A DNA stretch of 64,000 nucleotides, from NCBI RefSeq assembly GCF_038397735.1, contig NZ_CP151635.1:682001-746000 (forward strand), read 5' to 3'. Under the pieces are notes generated by a model. It was not told the DNA's origin and did not search any database. It was given only the letters and a program-made list of their open reading frames with translations. A program made the position numbers and the translations under genes. Positions 1-9,110 of this stretch are shown piece after piece. The DNA comes from Microbacterium sp. LWH13-1.2. Lineage in GTDB: Bacteria; Actinomycetota; Actinomycetes; Actinomycetales; Microbacteriaceae. The number at the start of each line of letters is the position of its first letter. Position 1 is the first letter of the stretch.

Positions 1-763
1 CGAGGCGGTTCCAGTTCTCGGTCCACTTCTTGGAGCCGTCGTCCTGCAGGTCGATCGTGACGTCGGTGCCCGAGGTGGCGAACGGCTTGCCGCCCGCCTG
101 CCAGATCATCGACGTCGCGAAACCCGCGTCGCCGGTGTCGTTGGTGATGTAGGCGTCGGGGTTCGCAGTGTGGATCGCCTTGGCGGCCTCGTAGTACTCG
201 TCCCACGTGGTCGGCACGGCGACACCGGCGGCGTCGAAGACAGCCTTGTTGTAGAAGAGGGCCATGGGGCCCGAGTCCTGCGGCAGGCCGTAGATCGCGT
301 CGCCGTCGGTGACGGAGTTCCACGTCGAGGCGGTGTAGTCGTCCTCGAAGTCGGCGAAGCCGTACTGCGAGAGGTCGACGAACGCGTCGGTGAGCGCGAA
401 CTGGGGGAAGGCGTAGTACTCGATCTGCACGACGTCGGGGGCACCCGAGCCTGCCTTGATCGCGTTCTGCAGCTTGGTGTACTCCTCGTTGTTGGTGCCC
501 GCGTTGACCACGTTCACCTTCACATTCGGGTACTCCTTCTCGAACGCCTCGACCTGAGCCTCGGCAGAGGGCGTCCACGACCAGTACGTGATCTCGCCGC
601 CCTTCTCGAGAGCCGCTTCGACCGAGTCGAACGAGCCGTCGCCGGCGGCCGAGCCTGAGCCTGCGTCGCCGGTGCTGCAACCGGCCAGCGCCAGCGCTGC
701 CACGGTTCCGGCCGCGAGCACCGCGAGGGTGCGCCGTGCGGCGGGTGAGGGAAGGTGCTTCAT
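1..763 (-). CDS. Sugar ABC transporter substrate-binding lipoprotein (3' end outside window)
   Basis: Extracytoplasmic solute-binding protein that would deliver a sugar or oligosaccharide to the two permeases encoded just upstream. About 254 codons are visible; the C-terminal part lies beyond the left edge. The N-terminus has basic residues, a hydrophobic stretch and a lipobox LAGC with lipidated Cys near residue 29, followed by a Gly/Ser/Asp-rich linker. The mature part begins EITYWSW and continues as family 1 binding proteins do (YPNVKVNVV, PDVVQIEYYAFPQF). It is third in the operon, 68 bp after malG. The sugar cannot be assigned from sequence. Family call is firm. Confidence 0.9.
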   Translation of the reverse strand, partial: MKHLPSPAARRTLAVLAAGTVAALALAGCSTGDAGSGSAAGDGSFDSVEAALEKGGEITYWSWTPSAEAQVEAFEKEYPNVKVNVVNAGTNNEEYTKLQNAIKAGSGAPDVVQIEYYAFPQFALTDAFVDLSQYGFADFEDDYTASTWNSVTDGDAIYGLPQDSGPMALFYNKAVFDAAGVAVPTTWDEYYEAAKAIHTANPDAYITNDTGDAGFATSMIWQAGGKPFATSGTDVTIDLQDDGSKKWTENWNRL

Positions 764-831
764 TGCTGTGTCCTTTCGGGGGTGCGGTCCTTCATCGGAC
801 CGACGTGTGCGGTGCGGAGGGATGCCGGGAG

Positions 832-1722
832 CTACTGCTTGACGCTTCCGGCGGTGAGACCTGACTGCCAGAACCTCTGCAGCAGCAGGAAAGCGATGAC
901 GATCGGGATGATGGTGAGGAGCGAGCCCATGATCACGAGGTTGTAGATCGGCTGAGACCCTGCGCCGATCGCCTGGTTGCTCCACTGGTTGAGGCCGACG
1001 GTGAGCGGGTACCAGTCGGGGTCGGACAGCATGATCAGCGGCAGGAAGTAGTTGTTCCAGGTCGCCACCACGGTGAAGAGGGTGACCGTCACGATTCCGG
1101 GTGCGAGCAGTCGCATCGAGATCGTGAAGAAGGTGCGGAACTCGCCGGCGCCGTCGATGCGCGCGGCCTCGAGCAGCTCGGTCGGCACCGAATCCGAGGC
1201 GAAGACCCAGATCAGGTACAGGCCGAACGGGCTGATGAGCGAGGGGATGATGACAGCCCACGGGGTGTTGGTGAGTCCCAACTCGCTGAACAGCAGGAAG
1301 GTCGGCACGGCGAGAGCGGTGCCCGGGACGGCGACCGCTCCGAGCACGACGGCGAACACCGCGCGGCGGCCGGGGAAGCGGTACTTCGCGAGTCCGTAGC
1401 CGGCCATGGTCGCGAGCAGGGTCGCGCCGCCGGCTCCGACGACCACGTACAGCAGCGTGTTGCCGAGCCAGCGCAGGAAGATGCCGTCCTGGTACGAGAA
1501 GGTCTCGACGAGGTTGTCGAAGAACGCGAAGTCGTCGGAGAACCACAGACCGAACGAGCTGAACAGGCCCGCCTGGGTCTTCGTCGAGCTGAACAGCAGC
1601 CAGACGAGCGGCACGAGCGTGTACAGCGCATACGCGACCATCACGATGAGCAGAGTCTTGGACTTGCGCGGATTCAGCAGATCGTGGCGCTTCTGGGACG
1701 GGCGAGCGAGGGGGAGTGCCAT
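832..1722 (-). CDS. Carbohydrate ABC transporter permease, MalG type
   Basis: Inner-membrane subunit of a binding-protein-dependent sugar importer (CUT1 family), 296 aa. Six hydrophobic segments are visible. The cytoplasmic EAA loop EAARIDGAGEFRTFF, about two thirds along, contacts the ATPase subunit. Its start lies 1 bp after the malF-type stop, so the pair is almost certainly translationally coupled. No ATP-binding subunit is seen here. Actinobacterial CUT1 systems commonly share a distant MsiK-type ATPase, so that absence is not surprising. Confidence 0.93.
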   Translation of the reverse strand: MALPLARPSQKRHDLLNPRKSKTLLIVMVAYALYTLVPLVWLLFSSTKTQAGLFSSFGLWFSDDFAFFDNLVETFSYQDGIFLRWLGNTLLYVVVGAGGATLLATMAGYGLAKYRFPGRRAVFAVVLGAVAVPGTALAVPTFLLFSELGLTNTPWAVIIPSLISPFGLYLIWVFASDSVPTELLEAARIDGAGEFRTFFTISMRLLAPGIVTVTLFTVVATWNNYFLPLIMLSDPDWYPLTVGLNQWSNQAIGAGSQPIYNLVIMGSLLTIIPIVIAFLLLQRFWQSGLTAGSVKQ

Positions 1723-1723
1723 G

Positions 1724-2641
1724 TCAGCGCACCTCCGACTTCGAGCCGCGCAGCTGCACGACGTAGGCGATCACTGCGGTGATGACGCCCATGATGATGG
1801 CGATCGTCGCGGCGTAGTTGAACTGCTGTCCGGCGAACGAGAGGTTGTACGCGTACATGTTGGGTGTGAAGTACGTCGTGATCACGTTCGGTGCCAGAGG
1901 TCGCAGGATGTTGGGTTCGTTGAAGAGCTGGAAGCTGCCGATGATCGAGAAGATCGTCGCGATCACGAGGGCACCGCGGACGTTGGGGATCTTGATCGAG
2001 AAGATCGTGCGCCACGCCCCGGCGCCGTCGAGGGAAGCCGCCTCGTACATGTCCGTCGGGATCGTCTTCAGCGAGGAGTAGAAGATCAGCATGTTGTAGC
2101 CGACGAACTGCCACGTCACGATGTTTCCGATCGAGACGAGGATCCATTCGCGAGCGAACGGGGTGATCAGGTCGCTGCCGAGGAAGTCGTTGAGGTTCGA
2201 CGTCAGACCGAACTGGTCGCCGTAGATGTATCCCCACATGAGCACGGCGACGACAGCCGGCACCGCATACGGCAGGAAGATCAGGATGCGGAAGAAGGAT
2301 GCTCCGCGCAGCCGTGCGCTGTCGAGGGCGAGCGCTGCCGCGAGGGCGAGGACGAGCATGATCGGCACCTGCACCACGAGGAACAGGACGACGCGGCCGA
2401 ACGCCTCCCAGAACTGGGGGTCGGTGAGCGCGCGCACGTAGTTGTCGATTCCCACGAACGCGGTGCCGCCGATCAGCTTCTCCTGGAAGAAGCTGAGGTA
2501 CAGCGCATAGGCGAGAGGTGTCAGGAACACCAGCGCGAACACGACCATGAACGGGCCGACGAAGGCCCAGCCCTTCCAGTCGCGCTTCTCGCGCCGGCGG
2601 ATGCCGTTGCCCGCAAGGATTGCGGAATCTTGAGTCGTCAT
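1724..2641 (-). CDS. Carbohydrate ABC transporter permease, MalF type
   Basis: First gene of the sugar-import operon, 305 aa from the chosen ATG. It partners the MalG-type protein to form the membrane channel. The EAA loop reads EAASLDGAGAWRTIFS, and about six transmembrane segments follow a short basic cytoplasmic N-terminus. I chose the ATG at 2641 because AGAAGG lies 9 nt upstream. The longer open frame (to 2698) would begin inside the operator/promoter repeat and is unlikely. The promoter probably lies at 2694-2723. Confidence 0.92.
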   Translation of the reverse strand: MTTQDSAILAGNGIRRREKRDWKGWAFVGPFMVVFALVFLTPLAYALYLSFFQEKLIGGTAFVGIDNYVRALTDPQFWEAFGRVVLFLVVQVPIMLVLALAAALALDSARLRGASFFRILIFLPYAVPAVVAVLMWGYIYGDQFGLTSNLNDFLGSDLITPFAREWILVSIGNIVTWQFVGYNMLIFYSSLKTIPTDMYEAASLDGAGAWRTIFSIKIPNVRGALVIATIFSIIGSFQLFNEPNILRPLAPNVITTYFTPNMYAYNLSFAGQQFNYAATIAIIMGVITAVIAYVVQLRGSKSEVR

Positions 2642-2680
2642 TGACGAGAACCTTCTTAGAGATCGAGCGCTCACCGCGCC

Positions 2681-2735
2681 GTGTGTCAACGTCAACATAT
2701 GCGACCCACTGCTAGTGTGTCAACGTCAACATATG
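2681..2735. promoter_or_regulatory. Tandem LacI-type operators overlapping the divergent promoter region
   Basis: A 21-bp element occurs twice, identically, at 2681-2701 and 2715-2735. Each copy contains the 14-mer TGTCAACGTCAACA, an imperfect palindrome around a central CG with TGT...ACA ends, the usual layout of LacI-family operators. On the minus strand the distal copy holds TTGACA (2718-2723) and the proximal copy TATGTT (2694-2699), 18 bp apart, a good -35/-10 pair for the permease operon. Binding of the adjacent LacI protein would therefore cover both promoter boxes. Repeat and spacing are seen; the repressor pairing is inferred. Confidence 0.75.
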
Positions 2736-3785
2736 AATGGATGGTTGATCGTGACCTCGGAGCAGTCGGCAGAGCCGCCGCAGCGGCGGAGAGACCCGTC
2801 GATGGAAGACGTGGCGCGTGAGGCCGGTGTCTCCGGGCAGACCGTCTCCCGCGTCGTGAACGCCCGAGGGTATGTCGGAGCTGCGACCAGAGTGCGCGTC
2901 GAAGACGCCATGCAGCGGCTCGGCTACCGGCCGAACAGCGCCGCCAGGGCCCTTCGCTCCGGTCGATTCCGGGCGATCGGCGTCATCATGTTCTCGTTCA
3001 GCTCCTACGGGAATCAGCGCACTCTCGACGCGATCGCCGTCCGCGCCTCGCAGATGGGGTACGCGCTGACGCTGATCCCGGTCGAGTCGAGTGCGCGCGA
3101 CACCGTGGCGGGAGCCTTCCGCCGTCTCGAGGAGCACGCGGTCGACGGCATCATCATCGTGATCGAGGCTCACCAGCTCGATGAGGCCGAGGTCGAGATC
3201 CCCGACGGACTGCCCGTCGTGCTGGTCGATTCGAACCGCGGAGACACGCATCCGTTCGTCGACACGGATCAGGCTCAGGGGGCCCGACTCGCGACCGAGC
3301 ATCTGCTCGACCTCGGGCACAGTACCGTGTGGCACATCGCGGGCCCGGCGAAGTCGTACTCGGCGGAGCGTCGACGCGAGTCGTGGCGGCGGACGCTCGA
3401 GTCCCGTGGGGTCACCGCGCCCGAGCCGCTGCAGGGGGACTGGTCGGCCGAGTCCGGCTACCGGGCGGGGCTCCGACTCCGTGACGACGACACGGTCACG
3501 GCGGTCTTCGCAGCGAACGACCAGATGGCGATCGGCGTCGTGCGGGCGTTCCGCGAAGCGGGACGAGACATCCCGACCGACGTCAGCGTGGTCGGCTTCG
3601 ACGGACTGCCGGATGCCGCGCAGCTCTGGCCTCCGCTCACCACCGTGCAGCAGCACCCCGAGAAGGTCGGCGCGCTGGCCGTCGACGCGCTGCTCGCCGA
3701 ACTCGACGGGGGAGAGCGCACGCAGACTCCGCTCGTCGGCACCGAACTCGTGGTGCGCGCGAGCACGGCATCCCCTCGGATCTGA
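2733..3785 (+). CDS. LacI family transcriptional regulator
   Basis: DNA-binding repressor of the LacI/GalR family, about 350 aa, predicted to control the divergent sugar transporter in response to its sugar. The N-terminal HTH reads SMEDVAREAGVSGQTVSRVVN with a hinge helix region around RPNSAARAL. A periplasmic-binding-protein-like sensor domain follows, ending in VRAST. Start choice is uncertain: a GTG at 2715 would lie inside the operator, the ATG at 2733 lacks a ribosome site, and the GTG at 2751 has GGATGG 7 nt upstream. Autoregulation is likely because the operators abut its start. Confidence 0.93.
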   Translation: MNGWLIVTSEQSAEPPQRRRDPSMEDVAREAGVSGQTVSRVVNARGYVGAATRVRVEDAMQRLGYRPNSAARALRSGRFRAIGVIMFSFSSYGNQRTLDAIAVRASQMGYALTLIPVESSARDTVAGAFRRLEEHAVDGIIIVIEAHQLDEAEVEIPDGLPVVLVDSNRGDTHPFVDTDQAQGARLATEHLLDLGHSTVWHIAGPAKSYSAERRRESWRRTLESRGVTAPEPLQGDWSAESGYRAGLRLRDDDTVTAVFAANDQMAIGVVRAFREAGRDIPTDVSVVGFDGLPDAAQLWPPLTTVQQHPEKVGALAVDALLAELDGGERTQTPLVGTELVVRASTASPRI

Positions 3786-3810
3786 GTTCACACGGCGAGG
3801 GACGCGCCGA

Positions 3811-5433
3811 TCAGGCCTCCTCCGTCACCTCGGCGCCGTCTTTGCGCCGGATCGGCAACCCTGCCGGGATACCCCGGGAGAACAGGATCGACAGCAGGCT
3901 TATCAGGATCAGCCCGACGAAGGACACACGGAGTGACGAGAGCTGGGATTCGCGGTAGATGTCGGCGAGTTCGCTCGAGTCGTCGTCGCTGAGGCCGGCC
4001 GCCTCGCCGATCCCGGCGACATCCGCCGCGGGCACCACCGTGACGCCGCGGTCCGTCGCAGCGCTCACGGTCTCGCGCACGTCGCTCGGAAGATCGCTCA
4101 CGGCGACCCCCGACGCGAACGAGGTCGACAGCGCTCCGATCAGGAGCGATCCGATAAGCGCGGTTCCGAGCGATGAGCCCAGATTCTGGAAGACGCCCTG
4201 CAGCCCGCCGACCTCGCTCGTGTCCTTCTCACTGACGCTCGACATGTTGACATTGCCGAGCTGCGAGGCGAGGAGCCCCAGGGCGCTGCCGGCGAGGAAC
4301 ATGCCGGCCGCGAACAGAACGCCGCGAAGATCCTCGGTCACCGCACCGAGCAGCAGCACGGCGCTGAGCACGAGGGTCGACTGCCCGACTCTGACGATGC
4401 GGCGAGGCGACCACCGCCGCGACAGGGCGGTGCCGACGATCGAGAAGAGGATCAGCGAGACCGAGAGCGGGAAGATCTTGAGGCCCGTCTCGAGCGCGTC
4501 GTATCCGAGCGTCATCTGCAGGTACACCGGGACCATGAAGAACAGCCCGGCGGTCACGGCGTACTGGGCGCCGAGCACCGAGAGCCCGCTGCGCAGAGTC
4601 GTGATGGAGAACAGATCCGGCTGCATGAGAGGAGATCGGCCGTCGTGTATCAGCCGTCGCTGCCAGCTGATGAAGAGCGCGATCAGAGCGGCTCCGAGCG
4701 CGATGCACCAGGTCGTCAGAGAGACTCCGAGGGGCGCGATGGGGACGCCCGCGATTTCTGGCGTGTACAGGGGGACCACCCATCCCCAGGTCTTGCTCTG
4801 CAGCATGCCGAAGACGATCAGGACGAGGCCGGCCGACGAGAGCAGGACGCTGCCGATGTCGATGCGGATGCTCTGCCGCGGGGTGGAGTCGGTGATGATG
4901 CGAGCACACAGGACGACGCCCAGCATGATCACCACCTCGGCGACGAAGACGAACCGCCAGCTGGAGTACGTGGTCACCGCCCCGCCGATGAGCGGACCGG
5001 CCGCGACCGCCGCACCCGACACGGCGCCGATGACGGCGAAGGCGGTGACGCGCTCGGCACCTCGGTAGTTGTCGGCGACGAGGGCGGCGATCGCGGGGAT
5101 CACCAGCACCGCACCCAGCCCCTCGATGATCGACCACCCGAGGAAGAGGAACCCCACGGACGGACTCAGCGCCGTGATGAGGGAGCCTGCGGCATAGACG
5201 CACGAACCGATCACGAAGGCGCGGCGTCGACCCCACACATCGCCGAGCTTCGCCCCGAGGAGCATGAACGCCGCCATGGTCAGGGTGTAGAACGTGATCG
5301 CCGCCTGCATCGCCGTCACGGAGGTGTCGAGATCGCTCACGACCGTCGAGATCGAGACATTCATGACCGTGCCGTCGAGCACCATGACGAACTGCGCGGC
5401 ACCGAGCACGATGACGACGTTCCACTTCTTCAC
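3811..5433 (-). CDS. MFS transporter, EmrB/QacA (DHA2) drug-efflux type
   Basis: Proton-driven exporter of the 14-helix DHA2 family, 540 aa from the GTG at 5433. The start is supported by AGGAGA just upstream and by the 4-nt GTGA overlap with the channel gene. N-terminal signatures include FVMVLDGTVMNVS (motif D1 with its Asp) and GAKLGDVWGRRRAFVIG (motif A). Substrate is unknown; drugs, dyes or lipids are all possible for the family. The longer open frame to 6072 is an artefact running through the neighbouring channel gene. Confidence 0.92.
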   Translation of the reverse strand: MKKWNVVIVLGAAQFVMVLDGTVMNVSISTVVSDLDTSVTAMQAAITFYTLTMAAFMLLGAKLGDVWGRRRAFVIGSCVYAAGSLITALSPSVGFLFLGWSIIEGLGAVLVIPAIAALVADNYRGAERVTAFAVIGAVSGAAVAAGPLIGGAVTTYSSWRFVFVAEVVIMLGVVLCARIITDSTPRQSIRIDIGSVLLSSAGLVLIVFGMLQSKTWGWVVPLYTPEIAGVPIAPLGVSLTTWCIALGAALIALFISWQRRLIHDGRSPLMQPDLFSITTLRSGLSVLGAQYAVTAGLFFMVPVYLQMTLGYDALETGLKIFPLSVSLILFSIVGTALSRRWSPRRIVRVGQSTLVLSAVLLLGAVTEDLRGVLFAAGMFLAGSALGLLASQLGNVNMSSVSEKDTSEVGGLQGVFQNLGSSLGTALIGSLLIGALSTSFASGVAVSDLPSDVRETVSAATDRGVTVVPAADVAGIGEAAGLSDDDSSELADIYRESQLSSLRVSFVGLILISLLSILFSRGIPAGLPIRRKDGAEVTEEA

Positions 5434-6176
5434 GAGGTCTCCTCGGGCGCGGGTGCGGGTGCGGGCGCGGGTGCAGGTGCAGGTGCGGGAGCTGTCTCGT
5501 ACGCGGGCCGGCGGTTGCCGCGCATGATCCGCGCCACGGCCGTGATCAGGAACAGCTGACCGGTGATCGCCTCGGCGACGGCGATCCCCTGCACAGTGGG
5601 GCTCGCCGGCACGATGTTGCCGTAGCCGGTGGTCGTGAGGGTGGTGAACGAGAAGAACAGCTGGCTCGAGAGCGAGTCGACGACCGTCGGGCCGAAGGTC
5701 GGCGCGACGGTCAGAAGTGCGACGAGGTTGTAGACCAGGGCGAAGAACATGCCCACCAGGGCGTACGCCGAGATCGCGGCGAGCAGAGCCTCGGCGTCCA
5801 GGCCCCGGCGCCGCACCTGGTGTCGGATGATCGCGACCGGCGCGATGAGGAAGGCGAGCATCGATGCGGCGGACAGCGAGATGTCGAGGGCGTGTCCTTT
5901 GAGGTCGAACACCGACACCACGACCGCGGCGATGCCTGCCGCCGCGAGCACGATCCAGGCGGTGCGCTGCACCTGAGTATGCGCCTCGGTCACTCGAAGC
6001 ACGACGGCGACGGCGACCAGCTGCAGCACGAACGCCGGTGGGCTCGGGTCGGTCGTCCCCTGAGCGGCGCACAGCACATAGGTGAGCACGAGGAGTGCGA
6101 GCACGAGCCAGTACCCGGACGGCCGGCCGACCACCTGTCTCGCGACGTGTGAGCCGAGGGTCGAGCGCTCACGCAT
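5430..6176 (-). CDS. Potassium channel family protein with Ala-Pro tail
   Basis: Membrane protein of 248 aa with several hydrophobic segments. A pore segment near residue 185 carries the K+ selectivity filter TTTGYGNIVP and is followed by a final helix. The C-terminus is a run of Ala-Pro dipeptides ending EETS, encoded by near-perfect hexanucleotide repeats (about 5447-5490). No RCK/NAD-binding gating domain is present. I chose the ATG at 6176 because GGAG lies 6-7 nt upstream. An ATG at 6206 would overlap the DUF2252 stop but has no ribosome site. Ion selectivity is inferred from the filter alone. Confidence 0.85.
   Translation of the reverse strand: MRERSTLGSHVARQVVGRPSGYWLVLALLVLTYVLCAAQGTTDPSPPAFVLQLVAVAVVLRVTEAHTQVQRTAWIVLAAAGIAAVVVSVFDLKGHALDISLSAASMLAFLIAPVAIIRHQVRRRGLDAEALLAAISAYALVGMFFALVYNLVALLTVAPTFGPTVVDSLSSQLFFSFTTLTTTGYGNIVPASPTVQGIAVAEAITGQLFLITAVARIMRGNRRPAYETAPAPAPAPAPAPAPAPEETS
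5447..5490 (-). repeat. In-frame hexanucleotide repeat encoding (Ala-Pro)n
   Basis: Near-perfect tandem copies of a 6-bp unit (plus strand gggtgc/gggcgc/aggtgc variants) within the 3' end of the channel gene. They encode about nine Ala-Pro dipeptides. The unit is a multiple of three, so slippage would change tail length without a frameshift. Confidence 0.85.
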
Positions 6177-6202
6177 CGTGTCTCCGGATCTCCTGATGCC
6201 AC

Positions 6203-7627
6203 TCATACGTGTCCGTGCTCGTTCGGCAGACGCCCCGACGCCAGAGCTGCCTTCAGCGCCAGGAAGTCACGGTGGTTCTGATCCGCGTAGGCGACGGCGA
6301 AGTCCGCGATCGCCTCCTCGAACGTGTCGCTCCGCCCCAGATACCCCGCGATCTGCACCCGGTCTCCGGATCGGGAGTGGGCTCGCGCCAGCGTCTCGCC
6401 GCAGATCCGCGCATACAGGGTCGCACCCCGCACGGTCATCGTCTCCGGATCGATGCCTCCTTTCCCGTCCTGCAGCTGCCGGATGTAGAAGTCACGGTGC
6501 TGCCCGTCGAGGCCGACCACGGATTGCCACCCGAGGAAGATGTCGCTGGACGCCTGCATCAGCCGCTGCCCCCGCACCACGCGCTCTGCGTGGTCGTCGA
6601 ACTCGCTCGGACCGAGGAAGCGCTCGAGGACGGACGCCTGAGCCTCCTTGGCCTGAAGGAGCAGCGGGTCGTCGTCGTCCCGTCCGCTGAAGAGGATCAC
6701 CCAGGCTCGCGTCCCGACGCTTCCGACACCGACCACCTTTCGCGCCATATGACGGTACCGGTACTCGGCGAACGGATGCCGTTCGCCGACGAGCGTCGTC
6801 CGATACGCGCCGAGCACCTGATGCATGACATCCGCTTCGTCTGCGGCACGCCCCGCTTCGCGCAGGAGTTCCTCGACGGGGACGATCAACGGCGGCGCCG
6901 CGACGATGCGCAGGTGGCCGTCGACGACGCGCACCAGCTTCTTGAAGGCCTTCCGATGATCGCGTCTTCGCGCCTTGTCGATCGTCGCGTCCAGGCGACG
7001 TACCTCCTCGTCACCCACCCGCTGGTCGAGCTGCGCCTGGCGGATCGACAGCCTCGCGCGCTCCGCGTCGAGTCGGTCGTACCAGGCATCCAGCACTGTC
7101 GACTTCGCCGCCGCCCTCATCGCCGACCGATAGCCGTGCGCCGCGGCCACGACGCAGGCGCGCTCCTCGTCAGCGCTGAAACCCCGCTGTCTGCTGGCCA
7201 CCGCGAAGCTCGCCGCGAGTCGTTTCACATCCCACTCGAACGGCCCGGGAAGCGTCTCATCGAAGTCGTTGATGTCGAAGATCAGGTGCCGCTCCGGGGT
7301 GCTGAACAGTCCGAAGTTCGACAGGTGCGCGTCTCCGCAGAGCTGCGCGATGATGCCGGTGTGCTCGGACGAGGCGAGGTCCGATGCCATGTGCAGGGCC
7401 GCCCCCCGGTAGAAGGCGAGCGGCGACACGGCCATGCGCGCATACCGCACCGGTGTGAGTTCCCGCACCCGTGATCGTCCCTGCTCCTCGAGCAGATCGA
7501 TGGGATCCGGCCGGTCCGGGGCCGGTGACCACGCTGCGAGCTGCGATCGGGGCATCCGCGATCGAGCGGCGCGTCCTTCATCGCGCCGCTCAGCGAACGG
7601 CTTCGCCACCTCCGGTGACCGAGTCAT
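6203..7627 (-). CDS. DUF2252 family protein
   Basis: Cytoplasmic protein of 474 aa belonging to DUF2252, an uncharacterised family whose fold resembles APH/HipA-type kinases. Recognisable family stretches include CGDAHLSNFGLF (a catalytic-loop-like HxxN), FDINDFDETLPGPFEWDVKRLAAS and VGVGSVGTRAWVIL. No membrane segment is seen. The gene overlaps the 490-aa membrane-protein gene by 4 nt (ATGA) at its start and lies directly before the channel gene, so it sits inside a coupled operon. Kinase-like activity is a fold-based guess only. Confidence 0.88.
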   Translation of the reverse strand: MTRSPEVAKPFAERRDEGRAARSRMPRSQLAAWSPAPDRPDPIDLLEEQGRSRVRELTPVRYARMAVSPLAFYRGAALHMASDLASSEHTGIIAQLCGDAHLSNFGLFSTPERHLIFDINDFDETLPGPFEWDVKRLAASFAVASRQRGFSADEERACVVAAAHGYRSAMRAAAKSTVLDAWYDRLDAERARLSIRQAQLDQRVGDEEVRRLDATIDKARRRDHRKAFKKLVRVVDGHLRIVAAPPLIVPVEELLREAGRAADEADVMHQVLGAYRTTLVGERHPFAEYRYRHMARKVVGVGSVGTRAWVILFSGRDDDDPLLLQAKEAQASVLERFLGPSEFDDHAERVVRGQRLMQASSDIFLGWQSVVGLDGQHRDFYIRQLQDGKGGIDPETMTVRGATLYARICGETLARAHSRSGDRVQIAGYLGRSDTFEEAIADFAVAYADQNHRDFLALKAALASGRLPNEHGHV

Positions 7628-9096
7628 GAGCTGGCTCGGCCGAGGGAGTCGGTGGAGGCGAGGGCCGCCTTCTCACGAGCGATGTCGTCCAGCGCGTCGT
7701 CCTCAGCCGCCACGGCATCGATGACATCGGCATCGGCATCGGCATCGGCATCGGCATCGGCATCGCCGGTCGGCGGACGTTCGACGACCTCCAGGACGAG
7801 GACGACGAGCAGCGACAGGGCCAGAGTCCACAGCACGAGCGCGGGGCTGAGCGGACGCACGAGCAGCACGACCGCCGCGCCGGCCACGATGATCGCGCCC
7901 CTCAGGAGAGAGCGTCGCGAGTACAGCCATCCGCCGACGCGCCCGCTGCTCAGGCCGCGCCGTTCCAGGGCTCCGCGCAGCGAGGCGGCGCCACCGTTCA
8001 CAACGGCGCGAAGTCGTCGTGGAACCTCGAAGGGGCCCGCGAACCACGCGACCACGGCGGTGACGAGCGCGAGCACGAGCACAGCCACGGCGGTGTCGCG
8101 CATGGCGCCGCCGACCAGTTCGTAGATCGCGCCCCCGGCATCCGCGGGAATGCCGTTGCTGCGGAGGGCCGCGTCGAAGAGCACCCTGCCGATGGCGAGG
8201 GCCGCGAGCACGATCAGCATCACGAGACCGAGGGAGAGCGCTGCGGTGATCAGCGCGACCGAGCGTCGTCGCGCGACGACCACGCCGGCGGCGAGGAACA
8301 CGATCGCCACCCACGGCAACCAGAGTCCGGCCGCCACCACCAGCTCGTAGGCGAGCTGGACGGAGGCGAGGGAGTCGACCTGCGCGACGGTGATCGTGCG
8401 ATCGACCGTCGGAATCGATGCCGCGAACCCGACGCCCTGGTCGACGAGCACTTCTTTCGCGGCGTCGATGATCGGCGACAGCTGAATCCCGATCGTGCCG
8501 TCGGACCCGAGTGCGATGGCTGCATCCGGATCGTTCTGCAACGCGGACACCACCTGCGAGTGGCTGATGCGGAGCGCCGACGCCCAGACGTTCGCGAACG
8601 CTTCGGACTCGACGAAGCGCTCGACCAGGCTTCCCACGAGCGATTGCAGCCCCTGCGCGGCGGGTCCCTTCAGCAGCTCCAGTGCACGAGTCGCCGCGGG
8701 GCCGGTGCCGAGCTCGATGACGCCGTCGATCACGTCCGTGGTGAGGGTGGGTATGTCCACCTGTCCCTCGATCGCCTCGACGACCTGGTCGGTGACCGCT
8801 GCCTGCACGGCAGGATCGTTCGCGAGCACGCTGTAGCTCGCGACGAACCGGTCGGTGTCGGTGAGCTGCACGTTGGCCCAGGCGGCGACGAGGGCGAGGG
8901 GGGCGATGAGCGTCCCCAGCACGATCAGGACGGTGGCCGAGAGGGTGCGTCCCCACCCGCGGGATCGGCGGCGCGGCTCGACCGGACCGGGCGTCGGCGT
9001 GGGGGTGACCGCCGGGATGCCACCACGGAGGGCGCTGTTCTCGGCTTCGAGGGCGGCGAGGCGTCGCTGCAGCTCTTGGACCGTGGACCGTGCCAT
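7624..9096 (-). CDS. Conserved membrane protein with N-terminal coiled coil
   Basis: No named family recognised. The 490-aa protein starts with a short heptad-like helix (VQELQRRLAALEAENSALR), then a Pro/Thr-rich basic linker and a membrane segment around residues 50-75. A roughly 170-residue hydrophilic, presumably extracytoplasmic domain follows, then several more membrane segments. The tail is acidic with a (Asp-Ala)n run. The layout suggests an envelope protein with one exposed domain. GGAG precedes the ATG, and the stop overlaps the DUF2252 start. Function unknown. Confidence 0.8.
   Translation of the reverse strand: MARSTVQELQRRLAALEAENSALRGGIPAVTPTPTPGPVEPRRRSRGWGRTLSATVLIVLGTLIAPLALVAAWANVQLTDTDRFVASYSVLANDPAVQAAVTDQVVEAIEGQVDIPTLTTDVIDGVIELGTGPAATRALELLKGPAAQGLQSLVGSLVERFVESEAFANVWASALRISHSQVVSALQNDPDAAIALGSDGTIGIQLSPIIDAAKEVLVDQGVGFAASIPTVDRTITVAQVDSLASVQLAYELVVAAGLWLPWVAIVFLAAGVVVARRRSVALITAALSLGLVMLIVLAALAIGRVLFDAALRSNGIPADAGGAIYELVGGAMRDTAVAVLVLALVTAVVAWFAGPFEVPRRLRAVVNGGAASLRGALERRGLSSGRVGGWLYSRRSLLRGAIIVAGAAVVLLVRPLSPALVLWTLALSLLVVLVLEVVERPPTGDADADADADADADVIDAVAAEDDALDDIAREKAALASTDSLGRASS
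7724..7764 (-). repeat. In-frame hexanucleotide repeat encoding (Asp-Ala)n
   Basis: Six perfect tandem copies of ggcatc (plus strand) plus one variant copy, encoding Asp-Ala dipeptides in the acidic tail of the 490-aa membrane protein. It is a simple-sequence repeat prone to length change without a frameshift. Confidence 0.88.
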
Positions 9097-9110
9097 GGCG
9101 TTCTCCTTCC

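Noticed and set aside
2681..2735. Possible CRISPR-like direct repeats
   Set aside because: Only two copies, 13 bp apart, with promoter boxes inside; no array or cas genes. Operators fit better.
5430..6206. K+ channel start at 6206 overlapping the DUF2252 stop
   Set aside because: The ATGA overlap is tempting, but there is no ribosome site, while GGAG sits well before the ATG at 6176. Retained as an alternative only.
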